Made by a program: the position numbers and the translations under genes. From NCBI GenBank assembly GCA_002355495.1, contig AP017424.1:7381501-7445500 (forward strand): a stretch of DNA of 64,000 nucleotides. Reading direction: 5' to 3'. Under the pieces are notes generated by a model. The model was not told where the DNA came from and did not search any database. It worked only from the letters and a program-made list of their open reading frames with translations. Source of the stretch: Streptomyces laurentii. Its GTDB lineage: Bacteria; Actinomycetota; Actinomycetes; Streptomycetales; Streptomycetaceae. This document shows, one piece after another, positions 26,418 to 34,201 of this stretch. Position 1 is the first letter of the stretch. Each line of letters begins with the position of its first letter.

Positions 26418-27125
26418 TCACCGCTCGGTGCCGGGTCCGCCGGTGCCGAGTCCGGTGGTGCCGGGTCCGGTGGCGTCGGACTCGCGCCCGAGCCGGTCGC
26501 AGGAGACCGAGACGACTCCGTCGACCGTTGCGCACATACGTTCGATGACGGGGATCGTGCCGCGGTACGGCACGTGGCCGCCGAGCTCCACCCGGCCGTT
26601 CGACACCTCGACCGACAGTGCGGCCGGGTCCAGGCCGAGGGTGCCGCCGAGGATGTCCTCGGTGATCTCACGGCGGATGTCGGCATCCTCGCGAAGGAAG
26701 ATCCGCAGCAGGTCCCGGCGGCTGACGATGCCGACCAGCCGGTCCCGGGCGTCGACGACGACGAGCCGTTTGACGCCCTGTGCCTCCATGAGCCGCGCCG
26801 CCTCCACCACGGTCCACCCGGGGGTGACGCACACCGGGGGAGCCGACATCACCTCCTCCGCCCGGGTGCCCTCGGCCTTCGCGCGTTCCTCTTCCGAGAG
26901 CCCGGGAACGGCGGGCAAATCGCCCGGTACGGCAGCCTGGTCGGCGGTCTTGCGCAGCAGGTCGCCCTCCGACACGACCCCGATCACCCGGTCCTCCGAG
27001 TCCACCACCGGTACCGCGGTGACACCGTGCCGGGCCAGCGTCCTCACGACGTCCTTGAACGGCACGTCCCCGCGGACGCTCACCACCTCGCGGGTCATCA
27101 GCTCTCCGATGCTGCGATGACGCAT
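26418..27125 (-). CDS. CBS-domain pair plus BON domain protein
   Basis: A 235-residue cytoplasmic protein with two CBS motifs (MTREVVSVRGDVPFKDVVRTL ... GVVSEGDLLRK at about 10-58, and SAPPVCVTPGWTVVEAARLM ... IVSRRDLLRIF at about 94-143) and a C-terminal BON domain (IRREITEDILGG ... VERMCATVDGVVSV). CBS pairs bind adenine nucleotides; BON domains bind membranes or other proteins. The last 20 residues are Gly/Thr repeats (GPGTTGLGTGGPGTER). CBS-BON proteins with universal stress proteins and Hsp20 are typical members of hypoxia or dormancy regulons in actinobacteria. It is divergent from a universal stress protein gene. Confidence 0.9.
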   Translation of the reverse strand: MRHRSIGELMTREVVSVRGDVPFKDVVRTLARHGVTAVPVVDSEDRVIGVVSEGDLLRKTADQAAVPGDLPAVPGLSEEERAKAEGTRAEEVMSAPPVCVTPGWTVVEAARLMEAQGVKRLVVVDARDRLVGIVSRRDLLRIFLREDADIRREITEDILGGTLGLDPAALSVEVSNGRVELGGHVPYRGTIPVIERMCATVDGVVSVSCDRLGRESDATGPGTTGLGTGGPGTER

Positions 27126-27677
27126 CGCCCGCTCCTTCCGTGCGGAAGCCGCGCCGCCGGCACGGAGGTGTCCGGCGCGGCCGTCCCGGGCGGCCGGGGC
27201 GGGCCGCCCTCCTGCTCTTGTGCGGTCCGCGTTTCGCGGGACAGCGGCCGGAAGACCTCTTTCATGCTTTCAGCCCTGAGCCGGTGCGGCGACCGCTGGG
27301 GTGCCGGAGACACGGTCCGGGTGACCAGCCCGCGGCGGCGTGACGCGAGGTGCCCAGCCGACCGATCGCGGGATATCCGGTCAGCCGTGCCGCACCAGGA
27401 CGACAGGAGCCCGGCCGCGGTGGAGGAGGACGGAACGGCCGGCCTGGCGAGCGTCCGGCCCCGATGCTTTTCTAAGAGGGAAGGCGCCCGCCCGGAGGAC
27501 GCGGAGAAGCGGCTCCGAGCCGCACACCGCGCGAACAAGGTCCGGGGAGAAGCGGAGGGCCGCTCCTCCCCGGAGCGCCACGCCCCGGCCCGTCCGGCAA
27601 GGCCCCGCGCATCACACCGACGCGGCGGGAGGCCGGGCTGCCGGCAGGCACCCCTGAGCCGGAAGGCGGTGGGCAGG
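27126..27677. other. divergent control region of CBS-BON and universal stress genes
   Basis: 552 bp with no convincing gene, between divergent starts. It contains the inverted repeat GGGCGGCC (27188-27195)/GGCCGCCC (27202-27209) about 65 bp upstream of the CBS-BON start. Open frames here are arginine/proline shadows. Confidence 0.5.
27188..27209. promoter_or_regulatory. inverted repeat upstream of CBS-BON gene
   Basis: Perfect 8-bp arms GGGCGGCC and GGCCGCCC with a 6-base spacer, placed between two divergent stress genes. It could be an operator or an mRNA hairpin in the CBS-BON leader. Confidence 0.3.
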
Positions 27678-28586
27678 ATGGAACGTCCCGTGGTGGCGGG
27701 AGTCGACGGATCCGAGACCGGGCTCGCGGCCCTGGACTGGGCCGTGGACGAGGCCGAGCGGTGCGCGCTGCCGCTGCGGATCGTCCACGCCTCGCTCTGG
27801 GAGCGGTACGAAGAAGTCGTGACCGACCCGGCCGAGGACCAGCCGCCCGAGCAGAGCATCGCGGAGGGCATTGTCGCCGCCGCGGCCGAACGCGCCCGGC
27901 TCCGCGCCCCCGGCGTCGAAGTCACCGCCGTCGTGCGGCCTGACGACCCTGGCAGCGCGCTGCTCCAAGAGGGACGAGACGCGGCCCTCGTGGTCGTGGG
28001 CAACCGGGGGCGCGGCGAGTTCACCGGTCTGCTGCTCGGCTCCGTGAGCCTGGTGGTGGCCGCGCGGTCCTCCTGTCCGGTCGTCGTGGCCCGCGGCGAC
28101 CGCTACACCCGGGACGCCGGGCACGGGCGGGTCCTGCTCGGGATCGGCGCGTATGACGTGGACTCCCCGGCCGTACGCTTCGCCTTCCGCGAGGCGGCCC
28201 TGCGCGACGCGGAACTCGACGTGGTCCGCGCCTGGCGGCGGCCGTCCCTTCTGGGTGGCAGCCACCTGTCGCCAGGCGGTGACGCTGTCGAGACCGACGG
28301 CGGAGACGAACGGCGGGCGTCCGACCTGCTCGACAAGGCACTGGACGCGCTCGTGCGCGAGCACCCCCGGGTAGCGGTGCGCCGCGTCACGGTGGAAGGC
28401 GCCCCCCACCGGGTGCTGGTCCAGCGCTCCGCCGCCGCCGACCTGCTGGTCGTGGGCGCGCGCCGCCGCGACGCGCTCGTCGGCCTGGAACTCGGCCGGG
28501 TCGCCCACCGCGCCCTGCACCACGCCGAATGCCCGGTCGCCATCGTCCCGCAGTACCCGCCGCAAGCCCGGGAAGACGAGTCGTGA
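27678..28586 (+). CDS. universal stress protein, tandem UspA domains
   Basis: A 302-residue cytoplasmic protein of two UspA domains. Domain 1 starts VVAGVDGSETGLAALDWAVDEA and ends LVVVGNRGRGEFTGLLLGSVS (G-2x-G-9x-G-S ATP-binding loop); domain 2 starts VLLGIGAYDVDSPAVRFAF and ends LLVVGARRRDALVGLELGRV, where the loop is degenerate, so only the first domain probably binds ATP. Start ATG at 27678 follows GGTGGGCAGG. Such two-domain Usp proteins are abundant in hypoxia/stationary-phase regulons of actinobacteria. It lies 88 bp upstream of hsp20 on the same strand. Confidence 0.9.
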   Translation: MERPVVAGVDGSETGLAALDWAVDEAERCALPLRIVHASLWERYEEVVTDPAEDQPPEQSIAEGIVAAAAERARLRAPGVEVTAVVRPDDPGSALLQEGRDAALVVVGNRGRGEFTGLLLGSVSLVVAARSSCPVVVARGDRYTRDAGHGRVLLGIGAYDVDSPAVRFAFREAALRDAELDVVRAWRRPSLLGGSHLSPGGDAVETDGGDERRASDLLDKALDALVREHPRVAVRRVTVEGAPHRVLVQRSAAADLLVVGARRRDALVGLELGRVAHRALHHAECPVAIVPQYPPQAREDES

Positions 28587-28674
28587 GGAACCGAACCGGT
28601 ACGCGGGACACCCCGCGACCTCGGCCGCCGGACGGGAAGAAGCCTGGCACGCCACACCCCAGGAGTGAGGAACG

Positions 28675-29193
28675 ATGACCAGACACGACAGAGAGCACGG
28701 ACATCCGGCTCTCCCTGACTTCGACGACTGGTTCGCCCGGAGCTTTCCGGGACTGCCGGGGTGGCGACCCGCCTCGGCGGCCCACTCCATCCCGGTGGAG
28801 ATAACCCGCCGTGACGGCGTCTTCGTTCTGCGCGCCGAACTGCCGGGGACGGACCCCGACCACGACATCGCCATCACCGTCGATGACAACCTGCTCACCG
28901 TGACCGCCGAGCACCCCGAGACCGAGGAGGACAAAGAGCACTCGGAGTTCCGCTACGGATCCTTCCGCCGGACCGTACGCCTCCCCGCGGCCATCCCCGC
29001 CGACGCCGTCGACGCCTCGTACGCGGACGGCATCCTCACCATCCGCGTCCCGCTGCCCGACGAGAACACTTCCACCGCCCGCACCGTCCCCGTGAGACGG
29101 GTGAACCGGAGTGACGCGTCACGGACACGCCCTGAACACCACGGAGGGGGAGGCGAACGGCCCGGCACGACTACGTCTCGCCGTCCGTGGTGA
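28675..29193 (+). CDS. Hsp20/alpha-crystallin small heat-shock protein
   Basis: A 172-residue holdase chaperone that binds unfolding proteins. The alpha-crystallin domain (about 40-143) begins IPVEITRRDGVFVLRAELPG, contains DNLLTVTAEHP and EFRYGSFRRTVRLPAAI, and ends with YADGILTIRVPLPDE. The tail after residue 145 is basic and Gly-rich (HHGGGGERPG) and lacks a clear I-x-I motif; TARTVPVRRV may serve instead. A ribosome site GTGAGGA precedes ATG 28675. Placed between two universal stress genes, it fits a stress or dormancy operon. Confidence 0.92.
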   Translation: MTRHDREHGHPALPDFDDWFARSFPGLPGWRPASAAHSIPVEITRRDGVFVLRAELPGTDPDHDIAITVDDNLLTVTAEHPETEEDKEHSEFRYGSFRRTVRLPAAIPADAVDASYADGILTIRVPLPDENTSTARTVPVRRVNRSDASRTRPEHHGGGGERPGTTTSRRPW

Positions 29194-29664
29194 GTTCGTA
29201 CCGTACGTCCCCAGTGCCTTCGGCCGCTCGCGCCCGTCGGACCTTCGGACCGGGGACGTGTGCGCGGCACTCCTCCTGGCGCACCACGACCGGCCGGAGG
29301 GGACGGGCACCGGGACGCTGAGACCGCCGGACGACAGGTGCCGAGATGTCCGGGCCGTGGCTCCTCGACGTGGGCCGGGCGGGTCCCGAGGGGGACCGAA
29401 CGCCCCCATCGCCAGGAGGCCTGGACAGTGTCAGTGTGAGAGGTGAGGTTCCAGAGGCGTGAACCCTCGGGGTGTACTCCGGTGGAGGAACCATGACCCA
29501 GGGGATGCCGAGTCGGCCGAAGGCCGGTTCCGCGTCGGAGCGGACCCCGTTCGTGGCAGGGCCGCCCCGGGCCGCTCCCCGCGCGCCTTGGTCCCTCACG
29601 CCCACTGCCCCATCCAGAGCGTCGCGTCCGGCTTCGTGATCCGCGGCGAAGGTGGCGAGGATCC
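29194..29664. other. intergenic region upstream of second universal stress gene
   Basis: 471 bp without a convincing gene. The clearest structure is GGTCCC-GAGG-GGGACC at 29382-29397, listed separately. Codon use of all frames here is poor. Confidence 0.5.
29382..29397. promoter_or_regulatory. GGTCCC-N4-GGGACC palindrome, candidate stress operator
   Basis: Perfect 6-bp arms GGTCCC (29382-29387) and GGGACC (29392-29397). The GGGAC half-site recalls the DevR/DosR box of dormancy genes in mycobacteria, which is also a GGGAC/GTCCC palindrome, but the arm orientation and distance (about 270 bp from the gene) do not match well. Tentative. Confidence 0.3.
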
Positions 29665-30588
29665 ATGGGAAACGACGTAGTGATCGGTGTCGATCCTCGG
29701 GAGCCGTCCGTGCCGGCCCTGGACTGGGCGGCCGACGAAGCCCTGCGCAGGGACACGTCCTTGCGCATGGTCACTGCTGTGCCGCCGGTCCACGACCGGC
29801 TCTCGTTCGACGCGCTCGCTCACCGGAGCGGCCTGCGCATGCGTGCCGCGTCGGTACTCGCCAATGCCGAGGACCTCGTACGGGAGACGCACGGCGGGCC
29901 GCGGACCGTGACGGAGCTCGTCGACGGCGCACCCGCGACCGTCCTGTACGAGCGGGCGGTGGATGCCGCAGTCGTCGTGCTGGGATCACGCCGTCTCGGC
30001 CGGACCGCCGAAGTCCTCAGCGAGGGTTCCGTGGTCGTCCCGTTGACGGCGCGCTCCCCCTGCCCCGTCGCCGTGATTCGCGCACCGGCGCCCGAGCCCG
30101 TGCACCCGCCGCTGATCGTCGTCGGCGTGGACGGAAGCCGCGACTGCCGGGCCGCCATCGCGTTCGCCGTGGCGGAGGCCGGTCTGCGGGAGGCACGGCT
30201 CCAGGCTGTCTGGGTGTGGCCGCGCCCGCCGCTGTCCCGCGACGACGTCGCCGAGGGCCTCGCCGAGCGGCGCCGGCTGCTCGCGGAGGCGGTCGCCGGC
30301 TGGGCCGAGCGTCGCCCGGATGTCGGCATCGAGCAGGAGGTCGTACGCGGACATCCGGTGGAGGAGCTGGCGCGCGCCGCAGGGAGCGCCGTCGCCGTCG
30401 TCGTCGGCCGCAGAGGCCGTGGCGGCTACTCCGGCATGCGACTGGGCTCCACCGTTCACGGACTGCTGCGCCACGCCGCCTGCCCCGTGATCACCGTCCC
30501 CCTTCCCGAGACGGCGGAGACGGACGGCACCCCGGTCGGTGCGGCGCCGCCCCGGCTCCAGAGGGATCAGGGGACGGCCACGGGCTGA
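29665..30588 (+). CDS. universal stress protein, tandem UspA domains
   Basis: A 307-residue two-domain UspA protein. Domain 1 starts VVIGVDPREPSVPALDWAADEA and ends VVVLGSRRLGRTAEVLSEGSVV; domain 2 starts IVVGVDGSRDCRAAIAFAVAEA and ends VVVGRRGRGGYSGMRLGSTV, which holds the intact G-R-G-G-x(8)-GS nucleotide loop. Here the second domain, not the first, looks able to bind ATP, the reverse of the other Usp in this window. The C-terminal 25 residues are disordered. Likely part of the same stress regulon as its neighbours. Confidence 0.9.
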   Translation: MGNDVVIGVDPREPSVPALDWAADEALRRDTSLRMVTAVPPVHDRLSFDALAHRSGLRMRAASVLANAEDLVRETHGGPRTVTELVDGAPATVLYERAVDAAVVVLGSRRLGRTAEVLSEGSVVVPLTARSPCPVAVIRAPAPEPVHPPLIVVGVDGSRDCRAAIAFAVAEAGLREARLQAVWVWPRPPLSRDDVAEGLAERRRLLAEAVAGWAERRPDVGIEQEVVRGHPVEELARAAGSAVAVVVGRRGRGGYSGMRLGSTVHGLLRHAACPVITVPLPETAETDGTPVGAAPPRLQRDQGTATG

Positions 30589-30598
30589 CGCGGACGCG

Positions 30599-30697
30599 CC
30601 TTGCCCGGATTCCCGCCGACGGGGCCGCGGGGACGGCATCCTCGTCATCGAGGTCCCGGGCGACGAGCGGGCGGAGACGACGCGCACGATGCGTCCC
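30599..30697 (+). pseudogene. possible relic of an Hsp20 C-terminus
   Basis: After the stress gene, one frame reads LARIPADGAAG and the next reads GDGILVIEVPGDERAETTRTM, which together resemble the end of an alpha-crystallin domain (compare YADGILTIRVP in the intact Hsp20 upstream). The piece has no start and two frames, so it would be a remnant of a second hsp20. Short, hence uncertain. Confidence 0.35.
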
Positions 30698-30769
30698 GGC
30701 CGCGCGTCGTGCTCTCCCCGCCCCGCCGGGGGCGTCCCCTTCAGGTCCGCCATCCCGGCCGGCGAGGCG

Positions 30770-31459
30770 TCAGCCGGTGGGCGGGAGGTTCCCGCCCGCG
30801 GTGACCAGGCCCGTCTCGTAGGCGATGACGACCAGTTGGGCCCGGTCGTGGGCGTGAAGCTTGGCCAGCAGCCGCCGCACATGCGTCTTGACGGTCGCGA
30901 CGCTCAGCCCCAGATGCTCGGCGATCACGGGGTTGGGCAGGCCCCGGGCCACCAGGCGGAGAACTTCCCGTTCCCGTGGAGTCACGCCCGCCAGCTCACA
31001 GGCGAGTCGCGGCCGCGGCTCGTGGCGTCCGGCGAACTCGCGGATCAGACGGCGGGTGACCGCGGGCGCGAGCAGGGCGTCGCCGGAGGCGACCACCCGC
31101 AAGGCCGTCAGCAGATCGGCGGGGAGGATGTCCTTCAGGAGGAATCCGCTGGCTCCGCCGCGGAGTGCCGCGTACACGTACTCGTCCAGGTCGAACGTGG
31201 TGAGGACCAGCACACGGGTGCCGACGGCGTCCGGGTCCGCGCAGATGCGCCGGGTGGCCTCCAGACCGTCCATGCCCGGCATCCGGATGTCCATCAGCAC
31301 GACGTCGGGCCGTAGCCGCAGCGCGAGTTCGACGGCCTGGTCGCCGCTGACGGCCTCGCCCGCGACGGTGAGGTCCGGCACACTGTCGATGAGCAGGCGG
31401 AAGCCCGTTCGCAACAGCGCCTGGTCGTCGGCGATGAGAACCCGGACCGGCCGGTTCAC
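30770..31459 (-). CDS. NarL/LuxR-family response regulator
   Basis: A 229-residue regulator. GTG at 31459 overlaps the kinase stop by four bases (GTGA). The receiver domain has DDQ (residue ~10), the phospho-acceptor in VVLMDIRMPGMDGLEA, T in VLVLTTFD and K in GFLLKDI. The C-terminal LuxR-type HTH reads LTPREREVLRLVARG-like (here VTPREREVLRLVARGLPN) and VATVKTHVRRLLAKL. It is the usual partner of the HisKA_3 kinase encoded just upstream. It differs from DevR/OsdR-type regulators in detail, so I do not claim it controls the stress genes beside it. Confidence 0.93.
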   Translation of the reverse strand: MNRPVRVLIADDQALLRTGFRLLIDSVPDLTVAGEAVSGDQAVELALRLRPDVVLMDIRMPGMDGLEATRRICADPDAVGTRVLVLTTFDLDEYVYAALRGGASGFLLKDILPADLLTALRVVASGDALLAPAVTRRLIREFAGRHEPRPRLACELAGVTPREREVLRLVARGLPNPVIAEHLGLSVATVKTHVRRLLAKLHAHDRAQLVVIAYETGLVTAGGNLPPTG

Positions 31460-32628
31460 CGTGCCGTTCCCGGTTCGCAGGGCAGCCGCGCGTGCACCCG
31501 GAAGCCGCCCGTCGCCAGGGGGCCGGCGGAGAGGGTCCCGCCGCACATGACCGCCCGCTCCCGCATCCCGATGAGTCCGTGCCCGCCGCCGGAACGCCGG
31601 GACAGGAGCTGCGATGGGAGCCGGAACGGGAGCTGGGACGGGAGCCGGGACGGCGCGTCGTTGACAACCTCGATCTCGACCGCCTCGGGACCCGTCCGGG
31701 ACAGGTTCACCCGGCAGTCCGCCGATCCCGCGTGCTTGACGACATTGGTGAGGGCTTCCTGAACGATCCGGTAGACCGCCAGTTCCACACCCGGGGGGAG
31801 CGGTGCGTCCGGGTCGACGGACAGCTCCACGCGCGGGCCCGCGCCGTCCGCGAGCGCGGGCAGGTCCGCCAGACCGGGGGTGGACGCGGACTCGGCTCCG
31901 TCACCCGGTGACCGTAGAACGCCGAGCATGCGGCGCATCTCGGTGAGCGCCGCCCGGCCCGCTGTCCCGACCAGTGCGAGGGTCCGTTCGGCCTCCTGGG
32001 GGTTGGTGGAGGCCACCGCACGGGCCACCTCGGCCCGCACCGCGATGACGGTCAGATGATGGGCCACCACGTCGTGGAGCTCCCGGGCGATCCGCAGGCG
32101 CTCGTCCGTCACGGCCTGCCGGGCGGCGAGTTCCGCGTACGACCGCTGCTCCCTCAGCGCGGTGCCCACCAGCCAGAGCAGGGCCGTCAGCGAAGACGCG
32201 AAGACGACGCCCCCCGCGACCTCGGAGGCCGGGACCGGTCGCGGTACGAAAGCCATGGCCGCCGCGACGGCGCCCAGCGAACAGCCGAGCGCCGTCGCGG
32301 ACCGGCGCCGCGGTTCCCGTGCCGCCACTGTGTACAGGGCGGCCGCGACGGGGACCCAGGACTCCTCCCATCCGGTGAACGCGATGGCGAAGACCGCCCC
32401 GGCCAGGACCGTGTACAGAACCCGGAGGGGCCGTCTGCGCCGTACCGCGACCGGCAGCCAGACCACCGCCGCCACGGCTCCCGCGCCCCAGCCACCGCTC
32501 CGCGTCTCGCTCGCGCCGAACGCCAGGGCGAGGAGCACGGCCGCGACCGTGTCCACACCGTGCCACTGTCCGTCCCGCAGACGTCCGGCCACCAGCGGCC
32601 GTGACTCCCCGTCGCCCATGCCGGCCAC
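31456..32628 (-). CDS. sensor histidine kinase, HisKA_3 (NarL) type
   Basis: A 390-residue membrane kinase. Residues 25-165 carry five or six hydrophobic helices (AAVLLALAFGA; GAVAAVVWLPVAV; VLAGAVFAIAFTGW; LGAVAAAMAFV; SSLTALLWLVGTAL). The dimerisation/phospho-acceptor helix is LRIARELHDVVAHHLTVIAV. The HATPase domain has VYRIVQEALTNVVKHAGSA (N-box) and GGGHGLIGMRERA (G-box). Between them the ATP lid is expanded by a 12-bp tandem repeat encoding LPSQLPF/RLPSQLL. No GAF or PAS domain is present, so it is not a DosS-type heme sensor. It ends in a short extension. It is the first gene of the pair. Confidence 0.92.
   Translation of the reverse strand: MAGMGDGESRPLVAGRLRDGQWHGVDTVAAVLLALAFGASETRSGGWGAGAVAAVVWLPVAVRRRRPLRVLYTVLAGAVFAIAFTGWEESWVPVAAALYTVAAREPRRRSATALGCSLGAVAAAMAFVPRPVPASEVAGGVVFASSLTALLWLVGTALREQRSYAELAARQAVTDERLRIARELHDVVAHHLTVIAVRAEVARAVASTNPQEAERTLALVGTAGRAALTEMRRMLGVLRSPGDGAESASTPGLADLPALADGAGPRVELSVDPDAPLPPGVELAVYRIVQEALTNVVKHAGSADCRVNLSRTGPEAVEIEVVNDAPSRLPSQLPFRLPSQLLSRRSGGGHGLIGMRERAVMCGGTLSAGPLATGGFRVHARLPCEPGTAR
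31604..31651. repeat. four tandem 12-bp units within the kinase ATP lid
   Basis: Units ggagctgcgatg, ggagccggaacg, ggagctgggacg and ggagccgggacg run head to tail from 31604 to 31651. Being a multiple of three they expand the kinase by four residues each (Leu-Pro-Ser-Gln / Leu-Pro-Phe-Arg-like on the coding strand) without breaking the frame. Confidence 0.85.
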
Positions 32629-32786
32629 GCTAGTCGAGCGGGGTCCCGGGGGTGGTCAGCCCGGAGGACGTCATCTCCCGGGCTGAGTCATCCGCGCGGC
32701 CGATGCCCGTTCTACCTTCCTGGGCTGACACCGGATTCGTCCCCGGGGCGAGGCCGCCGGACTCGTCGGACGGGACAGTGGAGCGC

Positions 32787-33977
32787 ATGAATCGGAGAAC
32801 ACTGCTGTCCTCGTGCGCCGGACTGGCCGCCGCCATGATCCCGGGTCCGCTCGCGCCGGTGGCCGTCGCGCGACCGCGACAGGAGGAACCCGTGCGGTTC
32901 CGACTGCCCGCCCCGAACGGACCGTACCCACTGGGTACGATCGCGCTGCACCTGGCCGACACCACGCGGCCGGACCCCTGGGTACCCTCCCGTCCCTGCC
33001 GTGAGCTGATGATCAGCATCTGGTACCCCGCCCGCGGCGGCGCGGACCGCCCCACCGTTCCCTGGATGCCTCCGGCGGCGGCCGACCGGTATCTGCGCCT
33101 GCTCGGCCTGCCTCCCGGGCGGGTACGGCTGGGAGGCACCCACGGCCACGAGGGCGCTCCCGTCGGCGGCCCACCGGGCCCGCTGCCCGTCGTGCTCTAC
33201 TCTCCCGGCGCCGACGCGTCACGGTCGTTCGGCACCGGCGTGGTGGAAGACCTCGCCAGTCACGGCTTTCTGGTGGTCACCGTCGACCACACCTACGACG
33301 CGGCGGCGGTCGCCTTCCCCGGTGGACGTGTCGAGACGAATCCGCTGGGCGGGATCAGCGACTACGCCAAGGCCCTCGCGGTCCGCACCGCCGACATCCG
33401 CTTCGTCCTGGACCGGCTTGCCGTCCTCCGCTCGGGCGGCCACCCCGGCGTCTGCCACACCCCGCTGCCCACAGGCCTGCGCGGGGCGCTCGACCTGCGG
33501 CGCGTCGGGATGCTCGGCCACTCCCTGGGCGGCGCCACCACCGCCGTGACGATGCTCACCGACGAGCGGATCGCGGTGGGAGCGAGCCTGGACGGAGGCG
33601 CGGCGGGTCCAGTGGTGGACGCCGGGCTCGACCGTCCGTTCCTGGTCGTGGACACCCCGGGCAAGGGCGGTATGGAGAGCAACCCCGCCCTGCGCGCGTT
33701 CTGGTCGCATCTGCGCGGCTGGCGTCTGCGTCTGACCGTACGAGGAGCCGCGCACCTGTCGTTCGGCGACGACGCGCTGATCCTGCCGCTGCTCGCTCCT
33801 CTTCTGGGCATGTCACCGTCCGATCTGGAGGGCGAGGTCGGGACGATTCCCGGGCACCGGGCGCAGGCGTTCCAACGCGCCTACCCGCGAGCCTTCTTCG
33901 ACCTCCACCTCCGCGGCCGGGGGCGGCTGCTCGACGGTCCCTCTCCCGGCTTCCCCGAGGTCGACTACGCCCGGTGA
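32787..33977 (+). CDS. secreted alpha/beta hydrolase (PAF acetylhydrolase/lipase-like)
   Basis: A 396-residue exported serine hydrolase. The first 28 residues form a signal peptide with twin arginine (MNRRTLLSSCAGLAAAMIPG), suggesting Tat export; a GTG at 32778 is an alternative start. The core shows RELMISIWYPA, GPLPVVLYSPGADASR (oxyanion strand), VVTVDHTYDA and the nucleophile elbow RVGMLGHSLGGATTA; the acid is probably in GASLDGG or VVDTPG, and the catalytic His is in RGAAHLSFGDD. The sequence resembles plasma PAF-acetylhydrolase-like esterases and polyester-hydrolysing lipases. It stands alone between a divergent kinase and the transporter operon. Confidence 0.85.
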   Translation: MNRRTLLSSCAGLAAAMIPGPLAPVAVARPRQEEPVRFRLPAPNGPYPLGTIALHLADTTRPDPWVPSRPCRELMISIWYPARGGADRPTVPWMPPAAADRYLRLLGLPPGRVRLGGTHGHEGAPVGGPPGPLPVVLYSPGADASRSFGTGVVEDLASHGFLVVTVDHTYDAAAVAFPGGRVETNPLGGISDYAKALAVRTADIRFVLDRLAVLRSGGHPGVCHTPLPTGLRGALDLRRVGMLGHSLGGATTAVTMLTDERIAVGASLDGGAAGPVVDAGLDRPFLVVDTPGKGGMESNPALRAFWSHLRGWRLRLTVRGAAHLSFGDDALILPLLAPLLGMSPSDLEGEVGTIPGHRAQAFQRAYPRAFFDLHLRGRGRLLDGPSPGFPEVDYAR

Positions 33978-34201
33978 ACACCCCAGCGCCGGCCCTGCCC
34001 GTCCGGGCTCCGAGGGGCGACGCCGGGGGCACCGAACAAGGCCATCGCGGCCGTGATCGGGAGACCGCTTCACGGCCATCGGACACGGTCGTCGGATGCG
34101 AGAACGGTTCTGATGTGCCCTGACCACCGCCCCGTTGTGAAACCTGTGGCGTGATGCGAGACTCGCGCCTCAACTGGTCCTCGAATTACGGGAGTTGTGT
34201 A

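Noticed and set aside
27098..27264. Possible 55-codon minus-strand gene upstream of CBS-BON
   Set aside because: It overlaps the CBS-BON start, lacks recognisable features and has only a weak ribosome site.
26418..31459. Idea that the NarL-type regulator is a DevR/OsdR dormancy regulator
   Set aside because: The kinase lacks GAF/heme domains and the regulator resembles generic streptomycete NarL proteins; only proximity supports it.
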